The notes: generated by a model not told the origin, from the letters alone. Counted from the first letter of the stretch, positions 47,026 to 56,013 are shown. The stretch is DNA of 64,000 nt from Bacillota bacterium (GCA_023418915.1 JAEZYU010000038.1:186001-250000); one strand, 5' to 3'. Numbers and translations are program-made.

Positions 47026-49386
47026 TCATTTGCTGTACAAAACCATAGATGTTATATTATGTTCCATGTCTTTTACGCTGTGGTACTTAAAATACTGTTC
47101 CCCGTTTTCTTCCTTCACTTCATACACAATCCTCTTTATACTGGTGAAGCAATCGGTAAAAGGCGAAATATCGCCATTGAACAGCGCGCTTTCAGCTTCT
47201 TCAAACTCGCCGTCTCTGCCGGTCCAATAGGAATCGGAAATGTTTATGCAGTAAAAATCGCCTGTCATAGTTCCGTCCCCATTATCCCAGATATCCTTAG
47301 CAATTACAAACATGCTGTTGTCGTAGCTCCAACCTGTCGCCCTGACAATATCAGTGCCCGGAATTATTTCAGTCGAACCATTGTTAAAATTCTTTATATT
47401 GCGCCCAAAGTATCTCTGAGTAATAGCATTGTATTCTTCCTTGGTATTGCCATCCTCATAGCTATAAGTATCAATTTTCAAAACAGCGTAGGTTGCCAGT
47501 TGACTATCATCAAAATTGCCGGATTCGCTTCCAAGCACCTTAAATGCAGTGTCATTTCTGAACATTTGATAATACCATCTCAATACGGGACGATCTGTCA
47601 TAATGTGCGAAATAAATACCGGCTCACCGTTATCATTGAGATAGTACCTGAAGGTCTCACGCTGATATGAACCAAGAGAAGAATAATCGCCGTTCAATAT
47701 TTTTGTTCTGATTGTCTCACCATCCCTATCGCTTGCCAAATTGCTGTCAGCTAAGCTGTAATGATTCATTACGGCTTCATAAACGATCTTGCCGTCTTTA
47801 TTGCTTACTGTCAGCTCTGTGAGTACATATACAGGCATATCCTCATTGATCTCCGAAACTGCGGTATAGCTTTCCCCATCAAAATTCCATGCTCCCGGCC
47901 TTGCTTCGTGAGTAACTGACTCCATATTGAAATGTGTCTTAATGATGTTTTCAATATGCTGCTTTGATATCCTAGTGACTGTGTCTGTAATCATATTTCC
48001 AGAATTTATGGCATAAGCAAGAGAAAGGTATTCACTGCTGGTTTGCGGCGCATTGTCCTCGGCGAAAAATGGTATATAATCAAAACGATATCTGATTGCG
48101 GTATCGAACATATCAGCAATCTGATCATTATATTCTGCATTGTTGTCTGCATTGTCTATAGTATTGTTTTCCTCATCCTTTCCTGTATTGCTTCCTATAC
48201 CACTTCCTATGTTGTCTTTGTTTTGCGTACTGTTACCGGTGCTGCTCCCGTTTTTATCGGCGTTATCCGGAGTGACTTTTCCTGTCCCGGCGCTAACTGA
48301 TACATCAATCAACTCTCCGGCGTCATTTGCAGTATTTGGAAGTAACAAGACCGCTGCTGCAATAACTGCTGCTAATGCCAGAACGCTGACCCAAACAGCC
48401 GGTCTTTTGTAATTGAGCATGTTCCTGATTCTGGCTTTGACTCCGGTTTCACCAAAAGCCAGCGGTGAGATCAGCTCATTCTGCTTTACTGAAAGTGACA
48501 AAAGCGTGTTGGAATAATCACGCCGGATATCGCTGCCATAGTGCTTCAGTACGCTTTCATCACAGGATAGCTCCATATCTCGCATGGCAAAATGATATGA
48601 AAGCCATATTACAGGATTGAACCAATGGACAAAGACTGCAAAAAGAGCCAGCGGCTTAATAATATAGTCGCGCCGCTTTATGTGCGTTTGCTCGTGCTTC
48701 AGTATACATCCGGTCTCCCGGCTGGCAAGACCGGCAGGCATATATATCTTTGGACTAATAAAGCCCAATACGAAAGCTGTCTTTATTCTGTCGGTTTCAT
48801 ATACGTTTTTTTGTATGGGAATCGCTTCACGCAATCGGTATTTCAACCGAACATATGAAGCTATGGTGTAAAGCAGAAAAAATATGATACCTGCAAGCCA
48901 TACGCATGAAAGGGTGAATAATATGTTTTGCATCAGGTCCTGACCTGTGTCAAAGGCAGCAATAGGATTGTAAGGTGTTTGTGGGGATGGAGTTGGAGCT
49001 GTAGTCGGTGACGGAGCTGGTGTTGGAGATGGTGCCCGAGCTGGAGTCGTAGCTGGTGTTGGAGATGGAGTCGGTGCCTGATCAGGAGCTACAATATTCG
49101 CAATGGCCTGATTTATGTAATAATCTACAAACTTAATACCGCTGTCAACGGACGGAGTTCGGGTATATATAATGCTGTGCGGTATGGGTTCGGCTTTTAC
49201 AGGGACAAGGGACAGTGCCGTTTCAACAGTAAAAGGGCAAATCAATTTATAGAGAACTACCGCCCAAAGAGCATATGAAAAGACCTTAGGTGCCTTCTTC
49301 ATCGGTATACGGATCAATGTTACTCCCAATGCAGCAAAAGATGCTGTAATGCTCATGTTGAGAACATTAATAAACACATTGATCAT
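47026..49386 (-). CDS. BlaR1/MecR1-type M56 membrane metalloprotease sensor
   Basis: 786 residues. N-terminal membrane helices are followed by an extracytoplasmic Pro/Thr/Ser/Ala-rich stretch of short repeats (about residues 104-138), another helix, then the M56 zinc protease: HEQTH with the third ligand in DMELSCDES, and ISPLAFGE. After the last membrane helix (about 333-350) comes a Ser/Asn/Gly/Asp-rich linker and a soluble domain of about 370 residues that lacks penicillin-binding SxxK/SxN/KTG motifs, so the signal is probably not a beta-lactam. On activation such proteins cleave the partner repressor. It overlaps the BlaI gene by 4 bp. Confidence 0.88.
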   Translation of the reverse strand: MINVFINVLNMSITASFAALGVTLIRIPMKKAPKVFSYALWAVVLYKLICPFTVETALSLVPVKAEPIPHSIIYTRTPSVDSGIKFVDYYINQAIANIVAPDQAPTPSPTPATTPARAPSPTPAPSPTTAPTPSPQTPYNPIAAFDTGQDLMQNILFTLSCVWLAGIIFFLLYTIASYVRLKYRLREAIPIQKNVYETDRIKTAFVLGFISPKIYMPAGLASRETGCILKHEQTHIKRRDYIIKPLALFAVFVHWFNPVIWLSYHFAMRDMELSCDESVLKHYGSDIRRDYSNTLLSLSVKQNELISPLAFGETGVKARIRNMLNYKRPAVWVSVLALAAVIAAAVLLLPNTANDAGELIDVSVSAGTGKVTPDNADKNGSSTGNSTQNKDNIGSGIGSNTGKDEENNTIDNADNNAEYNDQIADMFDTAIRYRFDYIPFFAEDNAPQTSSEYLSLAYAINSGNMITDTVTRISKQHIENIIKTHFNMESVTHEARPGAWNFDGESYTAVSEINEDMPVYVLTELTVSNKDGKIVYEAVMNHYSLADSNLASDRDGETIRTKILNGDYSSLGSYQRETFRYYLNDNGEPVFISHIMTDRPVLRWYYQMFRNDTAFKVLGSESGNFDDSQLATYAVLKIDTYSYEDGNTKEEYNAITQRYFGRNIKNFNNGSTEIIPGTDIVRATGWSYDNSMFVIAKDIWDNGDGTMTGDFYCINISDSYWTGRDGEFEEAESALFNGDISPFTDCFTSIKRIVYEVKEENGEQYFKYHSVKDMEHNITSMVLYSK
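48975..49075 (-). repeat. short repeats encoding the Pro/Thr linker of the BlaR1 protein
   Basis: GGAGTTGGAGCTG/GGAGATGG-type hexamer-based repeats encode APTPSPTPATTPARAPSPTPAPSPTT-like sequence (not quoted in full). The linker is in frame and low-complexity, and such tracts vary in length by slippage. Confidence 0.7.
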
Positions 49387-49739
49387 TTTGTCGCCTCCTC
49401 GATCAGTCTCTTGAGTTTTTCTGCCTCTTTTTCAGAGAGCTTCTTCCCTCGCAGAAAAGCTGTCAAAAATGCCGGCAGCGAGTTATCAAATGCCTTCTTT
49501 AGTAAAACCTCGCTCTCGTATTTTTGTACATCCTCTTTTTTCAACAAGGCCGTAACAATGGCATTTTCGTTTTTCAGCACACCACGCTCGCTTAATCTTT
49601 TGATCATGGAGTATGTGGTAGACTTCTTCCACTCGAAACAGTCAGCACAAAGTCGTACCAACTCGGTAGAGTTTACAGGCTGATGCTCCCACAAAACGCA
49701 CATAAAACGGTATTCGGCATCAAACAATTTCAAATCCAC
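49383..49739 (-). CDS. BlaI/MecI/CopY-family repressor
   Basis: 118 residues from a GTG at 49739 preceded by AAGGAGG 10 nt upstream. The frame continues upstream to 49838 but without a ribosome site, and the length fits the family (120-125). The winged helix reads LFDAEYRFMCVLWEHQPVNSTELVRLCADCFEWKKSTTYSMIKRLSERGVL. The C-terminal LPAFLTAFLRGKKLSEKEAEKLKRLIEE is the dimerisation part. As usual it is paired with the M56 sensor, which should inactivate it by proteolysis. A 47-bp dyad overlaps its promoter. Confidence 0.92.
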   Translation of the reverse strand: MDLKLFDAEYRFMCVLWEHQPVNSTELVRLCADCFEWKKSTTYSMIKRLSERGVLKNENAIVTALLKKEDVQKYESEVLLKKAFDNSLPAFLTAFLRGKKLSEKEAEKLKRLIEEATK

Positions 49740-49839
49740 TATATATTTTCCTCCTTGACGTTCGGGTTTTCTGCCATTTCTCATTAGATGTGAACAATAA
49801 CCAGCCGATTGGATGACATATTTTACACTCGCCGGCATT

Positions 49840-49886
49840 AGGTTGGATGCATTAGACCATCAGTATTAGTCTAACGCATCCAACCT
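49840..49886. promoter_or_regulatory. 18-bp dyad operator at the BlaI promoter
   Basis: AGGTTGGATGCATTAGAC (49840-49857) is mirrored by GTCTAACGCATCCAACCT (49869-49886) with one mismatch and an 11-bp centre. The inner TTAGAC/GTCTAA halves resemble BlaI/MecI-type half-sites. It spans the promoter from just downstream of the -35 box to past the predicted start, so BlaI binding would block transcription. Confidence 0.75.
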
Positions 49887-49897
49887 CAAATTGTCAA
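49868..49897 (-). promoter_or_regulatory. promoter of the blaI-blaR1 operon
   Basis: Minus-strand TTGACA (49892-49897), 18-nt spacer, TAGACT (49868-49873). The -10 lies inside the right arm of the dyad operator. The leader to the GTG at 49739 is about 120 nt. Confidence 0.65.
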
Positions 49898-50008
49898 CAT
49901 ATACCATGATCTATTTCTTATATTTTCTAATATTTTTCTTATATATCTCTCTTTTTTCCTCTTCGCTGCCTTTATTACTGCCTCTTTATTACCTCATAAA
50001 CGCCCACT

Positions 50009-51184
50009 TTACTGCCTTTTTGTTGCCTCCTTGTTATCTCCTATCGCATGCTCGTCGATACGCCTTGTAACGCTGTGTGTATACGCAGTGAAATATTTTA
50101 GCCAGAAGCCATAAGCAGCCGGATTGATGCTTTCGAAGTCCACACCCAGCCGTGTATAGCCCTCACCTTTCAGCGTGCCGATCACAATATTCAAAAGGTG
50201 CTGAAACACGCCTGTCCCTCTGTATTCCGGCAGGCAGTAGGCTCCGTTGATATGAATATAATCAGGTGTTTCACATATGAAGGTCTCGCCGCCTCTTTCG
50301 ATTTTTATGAATGCAATGATCCTCCCCCGAGCCTTCACAGCAAAATGGCGGGAATGATTACGGGCTGCATTATCTGCAAATGAAGCCCTGTTTTCGGACT
50401 GACGCAAAATAAATGTAGGGCTTGCCGCCATGTGTGCATCCAGCATATGATCGATCGGCAGCACATTTATGTACTCTTCCGGCGTGAGTTCCGAAAATTC
50501 AAAGCAGCAGTACGGCTTTGTTACTGTCTCGACTACGTTCTTGCCCTGCGCTGAATCATCGCAACGCATACCAGTGTTATAACATGGCTGCATTTCTATC
50601 TCATCCATCTCCCGTATCGCATCAATGCTGTATATACCAGACCTATTACACGGCTGTGATTCTATTTTGTCCGTTCGACTCACTCCATCATCGCAACGCA
50701 TACCAGTGTCATGGCACGGCTGTGATTCTATTTTATCCATCTCCCGTATCGCATCGATGCAGCGCAGGCCGAAGCCGTAACGGAAAAACTGTTCCTGTCC
50801 AGCCTTGTCGTGGGCATACAGGCAGACTGCATGGCTGGAAGCTCCAGCCTTTGCCCACTTATCACCGGCTGCCTGATACATCCGGGCATATATCTGTGCA
50901 CGATTATCGGTTATTGTTCCATTTGCGTGCATAGGTGAAAATATCCCAACAGCATCTGTAGAGCCAAAAGCGTGGTTGAATGGTGATACTCCACACAGGT
51001 AGCCGACCATCACGGATCCCTCAAAGGCTGCGACGCCAAGTTTGTTTTCAGCAAACCGACTCAGATCAGGAAACTCTTTCACAGGGGGCAGCATATTAAC
51101 AAAGCTTCGCTCCGTTTCATAGTTTTGTCTGGCGATTTGTCTAGCAGCCCCAATGTGCTCGAAACCAAAATCAACAATTCTCAC
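50009..51184 (-). CDS. tandem GNAT-type acetyltransferase with inserted repeats
   Basis: 391 residues. An N-terminal GNAT half (VDFGFEHIGAARQIARQNYETE, then AAFEGSVMVGYLCG) and a C-terminal half with the acetyl-CoA loop YCLPEYRGTGVFQHLLN (the Q/RxxGxG/A region) resemble double-GNAT proteins. Between them (about 137-215) lies a repeat insertion of two 44-residue units. The start is GTG at 51184, overlapping the stop of the upstream GNAT gene by 4 bp, with GGAGAAG inside it. The C-terminus runs into a repeat-rich tail (ATKRQ). The substrate is unknown. Confidence 0.8.
   Translation of the reverse strand: MRIVDFGFEHIGAARQIARQNYETERSFVNMLPPVKEFPDLSRFAENKLGVAAFEGSVMVGYLCGVSPFNHAFGSTDAVGIFSPMHANGTITDNRAQIYARMYQAAGDKWAKAGASSHAVCLYAHDKAGQEQFFRYGFGLRCIDAIREMDKIESQPCHDTGMRCDDGVSRTDKIESQPCNRSGIYSIDAIREMDEIEMQPCYNTGMRCDDSAQGKNVVETVTKPYCCFEFSELTPEEYINVLPIDHMLDAHMAASPTFILRQSENRASFADNAARNHSRHFAVKARGRIIAFIKIERGGETFICETPDYIHINGAYCLPEYRGTGVFQHLLNIVIGTLKGEGYTRLGVDFESINPAAYGFWLKYFTAYTHSVTRRIDEHAIGDNKEATKRQ
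50557..50762 (-). repeat. 132-bp in-frame direct repeat inside the GNAT gene
   Basis: The segment with CATCGCAACGCATACCAGTGT ... CCCGTATCGCATC occurs twice, 132 bp apart (for example CCCGTATCGC at 50611 and 50743). It encodes xIDAIREMD(K/E)IExQPC followed by TGMRCDD in each copy, with a shorter DKIESQPC partial copy between them. 132 is a multiple of 3, so the frame is kept. Confidence 0.85.
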
Positions 51185-51993
51185 AAATGATTCTTCTCCT
51201 CTCCCCAGCGAAAACCATGCTCCAGCATAACTTTGCGGACAGTCTCCACCGACTTTCTGTCAATACCTGGGATCGCAGATATTTCACGCTCGCTCCTGGG
51301 TATCATATCGCCAAGATAAGAGCAGCCCAATCCCTCGACCGCCTTCCTTGCATCAGCATCAAGCCGGTCCAGCAATATATCGATTGGGACAGGGATATAT
51401 CTATCCTTTGGAGGAAAACCCTTCTCAAATTCCAGGACGTCTTTTTCGTTAAGGTCTTCATAAACCGGATCATAAAAAAACCGTCCGTGTATGCCGTCAA
51501 GCGCGCCTTCATAGAGAGGCAGCGCCATGAAGGGGTCAAAGTTTTTTCCGTCGGCTGTAGTTATGCCAAACTCAGATGCTCTCCGGAATCCGACACGCGG
51601 ATAATAATCCGGATGGCCAAAGATCAGTACAGCACGGTAGCCAAGCCTTCTGGCCTTCTCGAATGTATGCAGCATGAGTGCTTTGCCAACTCCCTTGTTC
51701 TGGTATTCGGGCAGCACACTGAGAGGGCCGAATGTCAGTACCTCGTAAGTTTTCCCTGAAACCTCCTCTATCCTGCTTTTGGAATATATTATGTGACCTG
51801 CAAGCCTTCCATCCACTTCAGCCACATAGTCAAGCTCCGGTACGAATGCCGAAACCTTTCGGAGTTTGTTTACAAGCAAATGCTCGTCGCAGATATGGCG
51901 GCTGTTTTTCCAGAAAGCCTCACGGGTCAATTCTTCAACCGCACTGTAATCTTCGGGACGTTCACGCCGCAAAGTAATATTTGTTTCAGTCAT
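51181..51993 (-). CDS. GNAT acetyltransferase with C-terminal alpha-CTD-like helix-hairpin domain
   Basis: 270 residues. The first 190 are a YhbS-like GNAT: FGPLSVLPEYQNKGVGKALM (acetyl-CoA loop), then VLIFGHPDYYPRVGFRRASEFGI. The last 70 (IDILLDRLDADARKAVEGLGCSYLGDMIPRSEREISAIPGIDRKSVETVRKVMLEHGF) resemble the RNA polymerase alpha C-terminal domain or other helix-hairpin-helix modules that contact DNA. The combination suggests acetylation near nucleic acid or transcription apparatus, which is inference. GGAGGA precedes the ATG. It is translationally coupled to the next GNAT. Confidence 0.85.
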   Translation of the reverse strand: MTETNITLRRERPEDYSAVEELTREAFWKNSRHICDEHLLVNKLRKVSAFVPELDYVAEVDGRLAGHIIYSKSRIEEVSGKTYEVLTFGPLSVLPEYQNKGVGKALMLHTFEKARRLGYRAVLIFGHPDYYPRVGFRRASEFGITTADGKNFDPFMALPLYEGALDGIHGRFFYDPVYEDLNEKDVLEFEKGFPPKDRYIPVPIDILLDRLDADARKAVEGLGCSYLGDMIPRSEREISAIPGIDRKSVETVRKVMLEHGFRWGEEKNHL

Positions 51994-52274
51994 TTTGAAA
52001 TCCTCCTGTCATTTTTCATACGCTACTTTACACTATCTTTACTTCAGATAGTGTTTTGCACCGTTTTTCATAAGCTACTTTACACTATCCATTTTTGTTT
52101 TGATAGAGTTCTATCAATTTTTTGAAAGTGCCCTATCACTTTTTGTTTCAATAGTGTCAGTTTATCGTTTTGATTGTATCTTGCCGCTTTATTTTGTAGT
52201 ACCTTATGCTTTGTTTTGATTGTGTTTTGTCACTTTAGTTTGATAGCGTCATTTCTCGTTTTTCGCACGCTGCT
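51994..52274. repeat. AT-rich degenerate repeats between the methyltransferase and GNAT genes
   Basis: About 260 bp of imperfect 20-40 bp units built from CACTTT, TTTTGTTTTGAT(A/T)GTGT and CTACTTTACACTATC. The phrase (T/A)CGCTACTTTACACTATC(T/C) at about 52020 recurs as AAGCTACTTTACACTATCC at about 52072. No gene or terminator is seen in it. Confidence 0.7.
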
Positions 52275-53093
52275 TCAAACTGCTTTCTTAAATACAGCGC
52301 ATAATGTCTCTGATTCATCATCATATGGCTTTCCAGCCACATCGCCATAAAACCCGGCGCTTGCAAATCCGGTCGGAATCACCTCATGCAGCAAAGATTC
52401 CTTAGTAAAGCTGGTATTCCAGATATTATAGCAATGGACTGCGATAACCTCAAAGATAACGTGCCTATGAATACTAATGCTCTCACTATAGCAGTATTGC
52501 GAATTAAGGCACACATAAGGCTCGGCGCTCCAGAATCCGCCTTGCTGACAAACCTCCCATGAGGTGCTTTCGCTTAATCTTGAGATATATTTAGGTGTCG
52601 AAACATCTAAAATAAATATTCCTCCAGGCTTTAATGCACGGTGCACTCGCTGCAGAAGATTGATTCGTTCCCCTGGAATCAATGCACCATAGTCCCACCA
52701 AATAAGTGTAATCATATCAAATGCGTTGTCATAATCCATTTGCAGATAGTCCATAAGAACATAATCACTCTTAGCATCATGCTCTCTGGCATATGTGATT
52801 GAGCGCTCTGAGAAATCCAATCCGGTAACACTAATACCGTGTTCGGCAAAGCGTTTTGTATATAGTCCGGGTCCGCAGCCGATATCCAGCAGGCTAGCCC
52901 CATCAGGCAGCAGTGAAATGATCCACTCGACCGATCTGTCGATGAATTCGGGGTTGCGGCTTGCAGCATCAGTATCAGTGTTGAGATGAGTCTCCAGCAT
53001 CCCTTTAGATATGTGCGGGTCGTTCCAGAATTTCTCCGGTGTTCTCTCATATAAAGCAGGTTTTGTTAATAACGAATTTAAAATTTTATACAT
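52275..53093 (-). CDS. class I SAM-dependent methyltransferase
   Basis: 272 residues. Motif I is LLDIGCGPGLYTKRF (about 67-81), with the acidic end of strand 2 in VTGLDFSERSI. MITLIWWDYGALIPGERINLLQRVHRALKPGGIFILDV is the motif III-IV region. It transfers a methyl group from S-adenosylmethionine to an unknown small molecule or macromolecule. GGGAGG precedes the ATG. It lies 19 bp downstream of the phosphotransferase and may be the third gene of an rsgA operon. Confidence 0.87.
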   Translation of the reverse strand: MYKILNSLLTKPALYERTPEKFWNDPHISKGMLETHLNTDTDAASRNPEFIDRSVEWIISLLPDGASLLDIGCGPGLYTKRFAEHGISVTGLDFSERSITYAREHDAKSDYVLMDYLQMDYDNAFDMITLIWWDYGALIPGERINLLQRVHRALKPGGIFILDVSTPKYISRLSESTSWEVCQQGGFWSAEPYVCLNSQYCYSESISIHRHVIFEVIAVHCYNIWNTSFTKESLLHEVIPTGFASAGFYGDVAGKPYDDESETLCAVFKKAV

Positions 53094-53112
53094 TTATCCT
53101 CCCATCAAATAA

Positions 53113-54231
53113 CTAAATATCTCTCATTTCATAAATTTTTTGTAGCCTTTTTACCTGTTCCTCTTTAGCAGCGGGTGATTCTGTAAACATATGGTTTTGC
53201 ACTATTCTATAGCCGAACATAATAAGAATTAGTTCCCATACATATTTATTAAATTCCTGCGGAATCTCAATGTGTTCCGAAAAACCCTTTACATAGGCCG
53301 GAATAAGCCTGCAGAAATATTCATGCAGATTTTCCGTTTCAGTATCATCGCTGATAAGGCTTGCGATATCCTCGCCTAAATACCCAAATCCGGCGCTGTC
53401 CCAGTCAATAATGCGTATTCCCCCGTCCGACATGAATATATTTTCTGTCCAGTAATCCCGATGGCACAGCACAACAGGCAGACGCTTCAAAGAATCGAAT
53501 ATAGCCTCCTTTTTATCGTCAATATCAAAGATCATTTGTTTTAAGTGCTCAGGTATGCTGCATCCCTCTGAGCGAAGATACCCGTACTCAAACGATTTGC
53601 CGTTACATAGCCGAATTCTGCCGTTTTTGAGCATTTGCTTCAGGAATTCCGGCATCCTGCATTGATCAGAAACAAGGAATTCATATGAAAACGTCTGTGT
53701 ATGCCATTGTTCAAAATTTCTCCTGAGCGTATCAGGTTCGCTTAAAAAATCTATACCATTGAGCCTCTCCGGGTGCTTGTATATTCTGCCTTGAAAACGG
53801 CCTAACTCTATAGCTGCAGATTCAAGCATCCCGATGTCAAGTTTATTACCTGATACACCTTCTACATGCTCGATCCATAAATGTATTTTGTCGACGTCCA
53901 TCTTAGCATGAAAAAACTTTGCCCAGCGCAGCGAATCGGTAAAGGCCTTCCCGAAATCCGACATGTACAGATCATATTCCCTGCGCCACGAGTCCGGATC
54001 GCCGGGGCGCTCCCATCTTTTCTGTATTTTCAATACGACTTTATAAGAAAATTCCTTACCCTCGAGGGTTTCAGCCATACCTTCAACAAGACGAACATCG
54101 CCCAGAGTCCCCCCATGCAGCTGAGTATTCCTGCAGCTGGCGCTGATTATGTCCACACCAAGCATTTTGCTCAAAACATACACAAGTGTCTGAAGATCGA
54201 TCCGGATTTGCTTGATCTTACTTTTATCCAT
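53113..54231 (-). CDS. APH/choline-kinase-like phosphotransferase
   Basis: 372 residues. The catalytic loop is LCHRDYWTENIF (HxDxxxxN, about 255) and the metal site IIDWDSAGFGYLGEDIA. The N-terminal part has VVLKIQKRWERPGD (nucleotide-binding lysine). The fold is that of aminoglycoside or hygromycin phosphotransferases, which transfer phosphate from ATP to a small alcohol. It starts with ATG and overlaps the end of rsgA by 8 bp, so it is translationally coupled. No resistance claim can be made from sequence alone. Confidence 0.85.
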   Translation of the reverse strand: MDKSKIKQIRIDLQTLVYVLSKMLGVDIISASCRNTQLHGGTLGDVRLVEGMAETLEGKEFSYKVVLKIQKRWERPGDPDSWRREYDLYMSDFGKAFTDSLRWAKFFHAKMDVDKIHLWIEHVEGVSGNKLDIGMLESAAIELGRFQGRIYKHPERLNGIDFLSEPDTLRRNFEQWHTQTFSYEFLVSDQCRMPEFLKQMLKNGRIRLCNGKSFEYGYLRSEGCSIPEHLKQMIFDIDDKKEAIFDSLKRLPVVLCHRDYWTENIFMSDGGIRIIDWDSAGFGYLGEDIASLISDDTETENLHEYFCRLIPAYVKGFSEHIEIPQEFNKYVWELILIMFGYRIVQNHMFTESPAAKEEQVKRLQKIYEMRDI

Positions 54232-55312
54232 TTCTCAAGCCTCCGTTTCTCTTCATTTGTTTGCTCATCACCGAAATTGTTTTATGGCGTGCTCGTTTAT
54301 CATTCAGATAGCCAGTTCTGTCGTCTACAAATTTACTTTCCCGCTTCTGAGCAAGGTAACGCTCCCAACGCTCCTGGGTTAAGGTGCCGTCATTGAGCGC
54401 CTTGGTCACGGCGCAGCCCGGTTCTGTCTTATGTGTACAGTCAGAAAAACGGCACCTGTAGAATAGCTCCTCAACGTCTGAGAAAACTGCACTGATTCCC
54501 TCATCTGCATCCCAGAGCCCCAACTCACGCATACCGGGCGTATCGATAATCATAACTCCCGATGACAGCCTTATCAGCTGTCTGTGTGTGGTTGTATGGC
54601 GGCCCCGTGCATCCTCTTCCCGGATTTCCTTTACATCCATTAGCACCTCACCGGCAAGAGCATTTACCAGCGACGATTTTCCAACTCCGGACATTCCAAG
54701 GAATACGATAGTCTTTCCCGGAGTCAGGTATTCAGCCAGTTTATCAATTCCATCGCCCGTGTAGCTGCTCAAAGGGATAATATCGACATCCTTTGCGATT
54801 TCACGAATTGCATCGACCTGATCTTCCCAGTTTTCGCAAAGATCAGCCTTAGTCAGAATAATAACCGGAATCCCTCCGCTTTGCCGTGCCTGCGTGAGAT
54901 AGCGCACAATACGGTTCACATTGAAATCTTTGTTGAGTGACGACATGATAAATACATAATCAAAGTTTGCCGCCACCACCTGCTCCAGTATCGTCTTTAC
55001 AAAGCCCGCTGCATGACCTGAAAAGTCAGTGCGCGAGAACTTTGATTTACGCGGCAGCACCTCGACGATACCCGAGCTTCCGTATTCATTGTATTTGAGC
55101 AGGACAAAGTCGCCTACTGCAGGGAACTCACTTTTATCAAAAGCATTGTGCAAAAAAGCTCCCGTTGTATTCGCCGCAGCCTCTCCGTGTTTGCAAACCG
55201 CTTTGTATAGCTCTCTGTGTACCTCTGTGATCCTCGCAGGGATCAAATCGTCATTACGTATTTCGTTACTGTAGTATCCGTAATCTTCCATCTCAATCTG
55301 ATTATCAATCAT
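54224..55312 (-). CDS. rsgA: ribosome small-subunit-dependent GTPase A
   Basis: 362 residues from the ATG at 55312, 7 nt after GGAGGA; a start 15 codons upstream is rejected. It has an OB fold (residues about 30-95) and a circularly permuted GTPase: G4 ILTKADL precedes G1 GMSGVGKSSLVNAL (about 205-218), then G3 DTPGMRE. The C-terminal zinc knuckle is CRFSDCTHKTEPGC. It assists late 30S maturation in the cytosol. The C-terminal tail is longer than usual (VDDRTGYLNDKRARHKTISVMSKQMKRNGGLRNG), a Firmicutes RsgA-2-like feature. First gene of the unit with the phosphotransferase. Confidence 0.93.
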   Translation of the reverse strand: MIDNQIEMEDYGYYSNEIRNDDLIPARITEVHRELYKAVCKHGEAAANTTGAFLHNAFDKSEFPAVGDFVLLKYNEYGSSGIVEVLPRKSKFSRTDFSGHAAGFVKTILEQVVAANFDYVFIMSSLNKDFNVNRIVRYLTQARQSGGIPVIILTKADLCENWEDQVDAIREIAKDVDIIPLSSYTGDGIDKLAEYLTPGKTIVFLGMSGVGKSSLVNALAGEVLMDVKEIREEDARGRHTTTHRQLIRLSSGVMIIDTPGMRELGLWDADEGISAVFSDVEELFYRCRFSDCTHKTEPGCAVTKALNDGTLTQERWERYLAQKRESKFVDDRTGYLNDKRARHKTISVMSKQMKRNGGLRNG

Positions 55313-55480
55313 TAACAATCCTCCATAAACTCTTCTTGTTGTACCCGCCAAAGGCAAAACAATATTTCAACACTTCTTTTGTCATTACACGCTCCTTCCA
55401 ATGCGTCAGTACTTCCCTCAGCATTTCGGTATCTTCCAAAATCACAGTCCTCTGTTCGATAATTCTGAACCTACCTTGAG

Positions 55481-55581
55481 CATTTCTTGCTCCTTCCAAC
55501 ATATCACCGCTTCTTCCAGCATTGCAGTGCTCCTTCCAACATATCACCACTTCCTCCAGCATTTCTTGCTCCTTCCAACAG
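55481..55581. repeat. 2.5 copies of a 40-bp repeat
   Basis: TGCTCCTTCCAACATATCACC-type units begin at about 55489, 55529 and 55568 (shared core CTCCTTCCAACA), with CTTC(T/C)TCCAGCATT between. Earlier degenerate traces run back to about 55405. They lie upstream of rsgA. A frame on the minus strand crosses them but overlaps rsgA and has no protein character. Confidence 0.8.
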
Positions 55582-55753
55582 CACGAACAATGGGCACAAA
55601 AATACCGCAAACAAGCAGCCTCATTGGAGACTGCGTCTGCGGCATTTATATAGTTACCCGTATAAATAAAAAGAACACGACCTATATCGTATTCCCACAA
55701 AAAAGCAGTATGCACGAAAGGTTACTTTTATACGGCGCACAAATACAGAGAGG

Positions 55754-55818
55754 TCGTACCCAAAAAACAAAAAATCGTACCCTCAAAACAAAAAGATCGT
55801 ACCCTCAAAAGGAAATCT
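55754..55818. repeat. three copies of a 21-22 bp repeat
   Basis: TCGTACCC followed by (A/T)(C/A)AAAA-rich sequence begins at 55754, 55775 and 55797. Apart from this and the 40-bp repeats, the gap from 55313 to 56013 holds no recognisable gene. A possible -10 for rsgA cannot be fixed. Confidence 0.75.
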
Positions 55819-56013
55819 ATTCATGCACCCATATTCAGTTTTAAGTCAAAACCACCAAACTCATTTTTACTGTCATACTCAACCATCTCCTTTCATGCTT
55901 CTGTTACACGTTTTTTATAGAATTACATTGATTCAACGCTGCTTACGCATCGTCATTACCAAAAAACGGATAGAAATAGTATAATCCATAATATGAATAA
56001 AGTCAATATGTTG

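Noticed and set aside
46829..47029. 67-codon N-terminal extension of cytidine deaminase
   Set aside because: A ribosome site supports the ATG at 46828, the length then fits the family, and the extension matches nothing known to me.
49740..49838. Longer BlaI starting at 49838
   Set aside because: AAGGAGG sits before the GTG at 49739 and the family length fits that start.
55305..55715. 136-residue minus-strand frame upstream of rsgA
   Set aside because: It overlaps the rsgA start, is built mainly from 40-bp repeats, and has no ribosome site or family resemblance.
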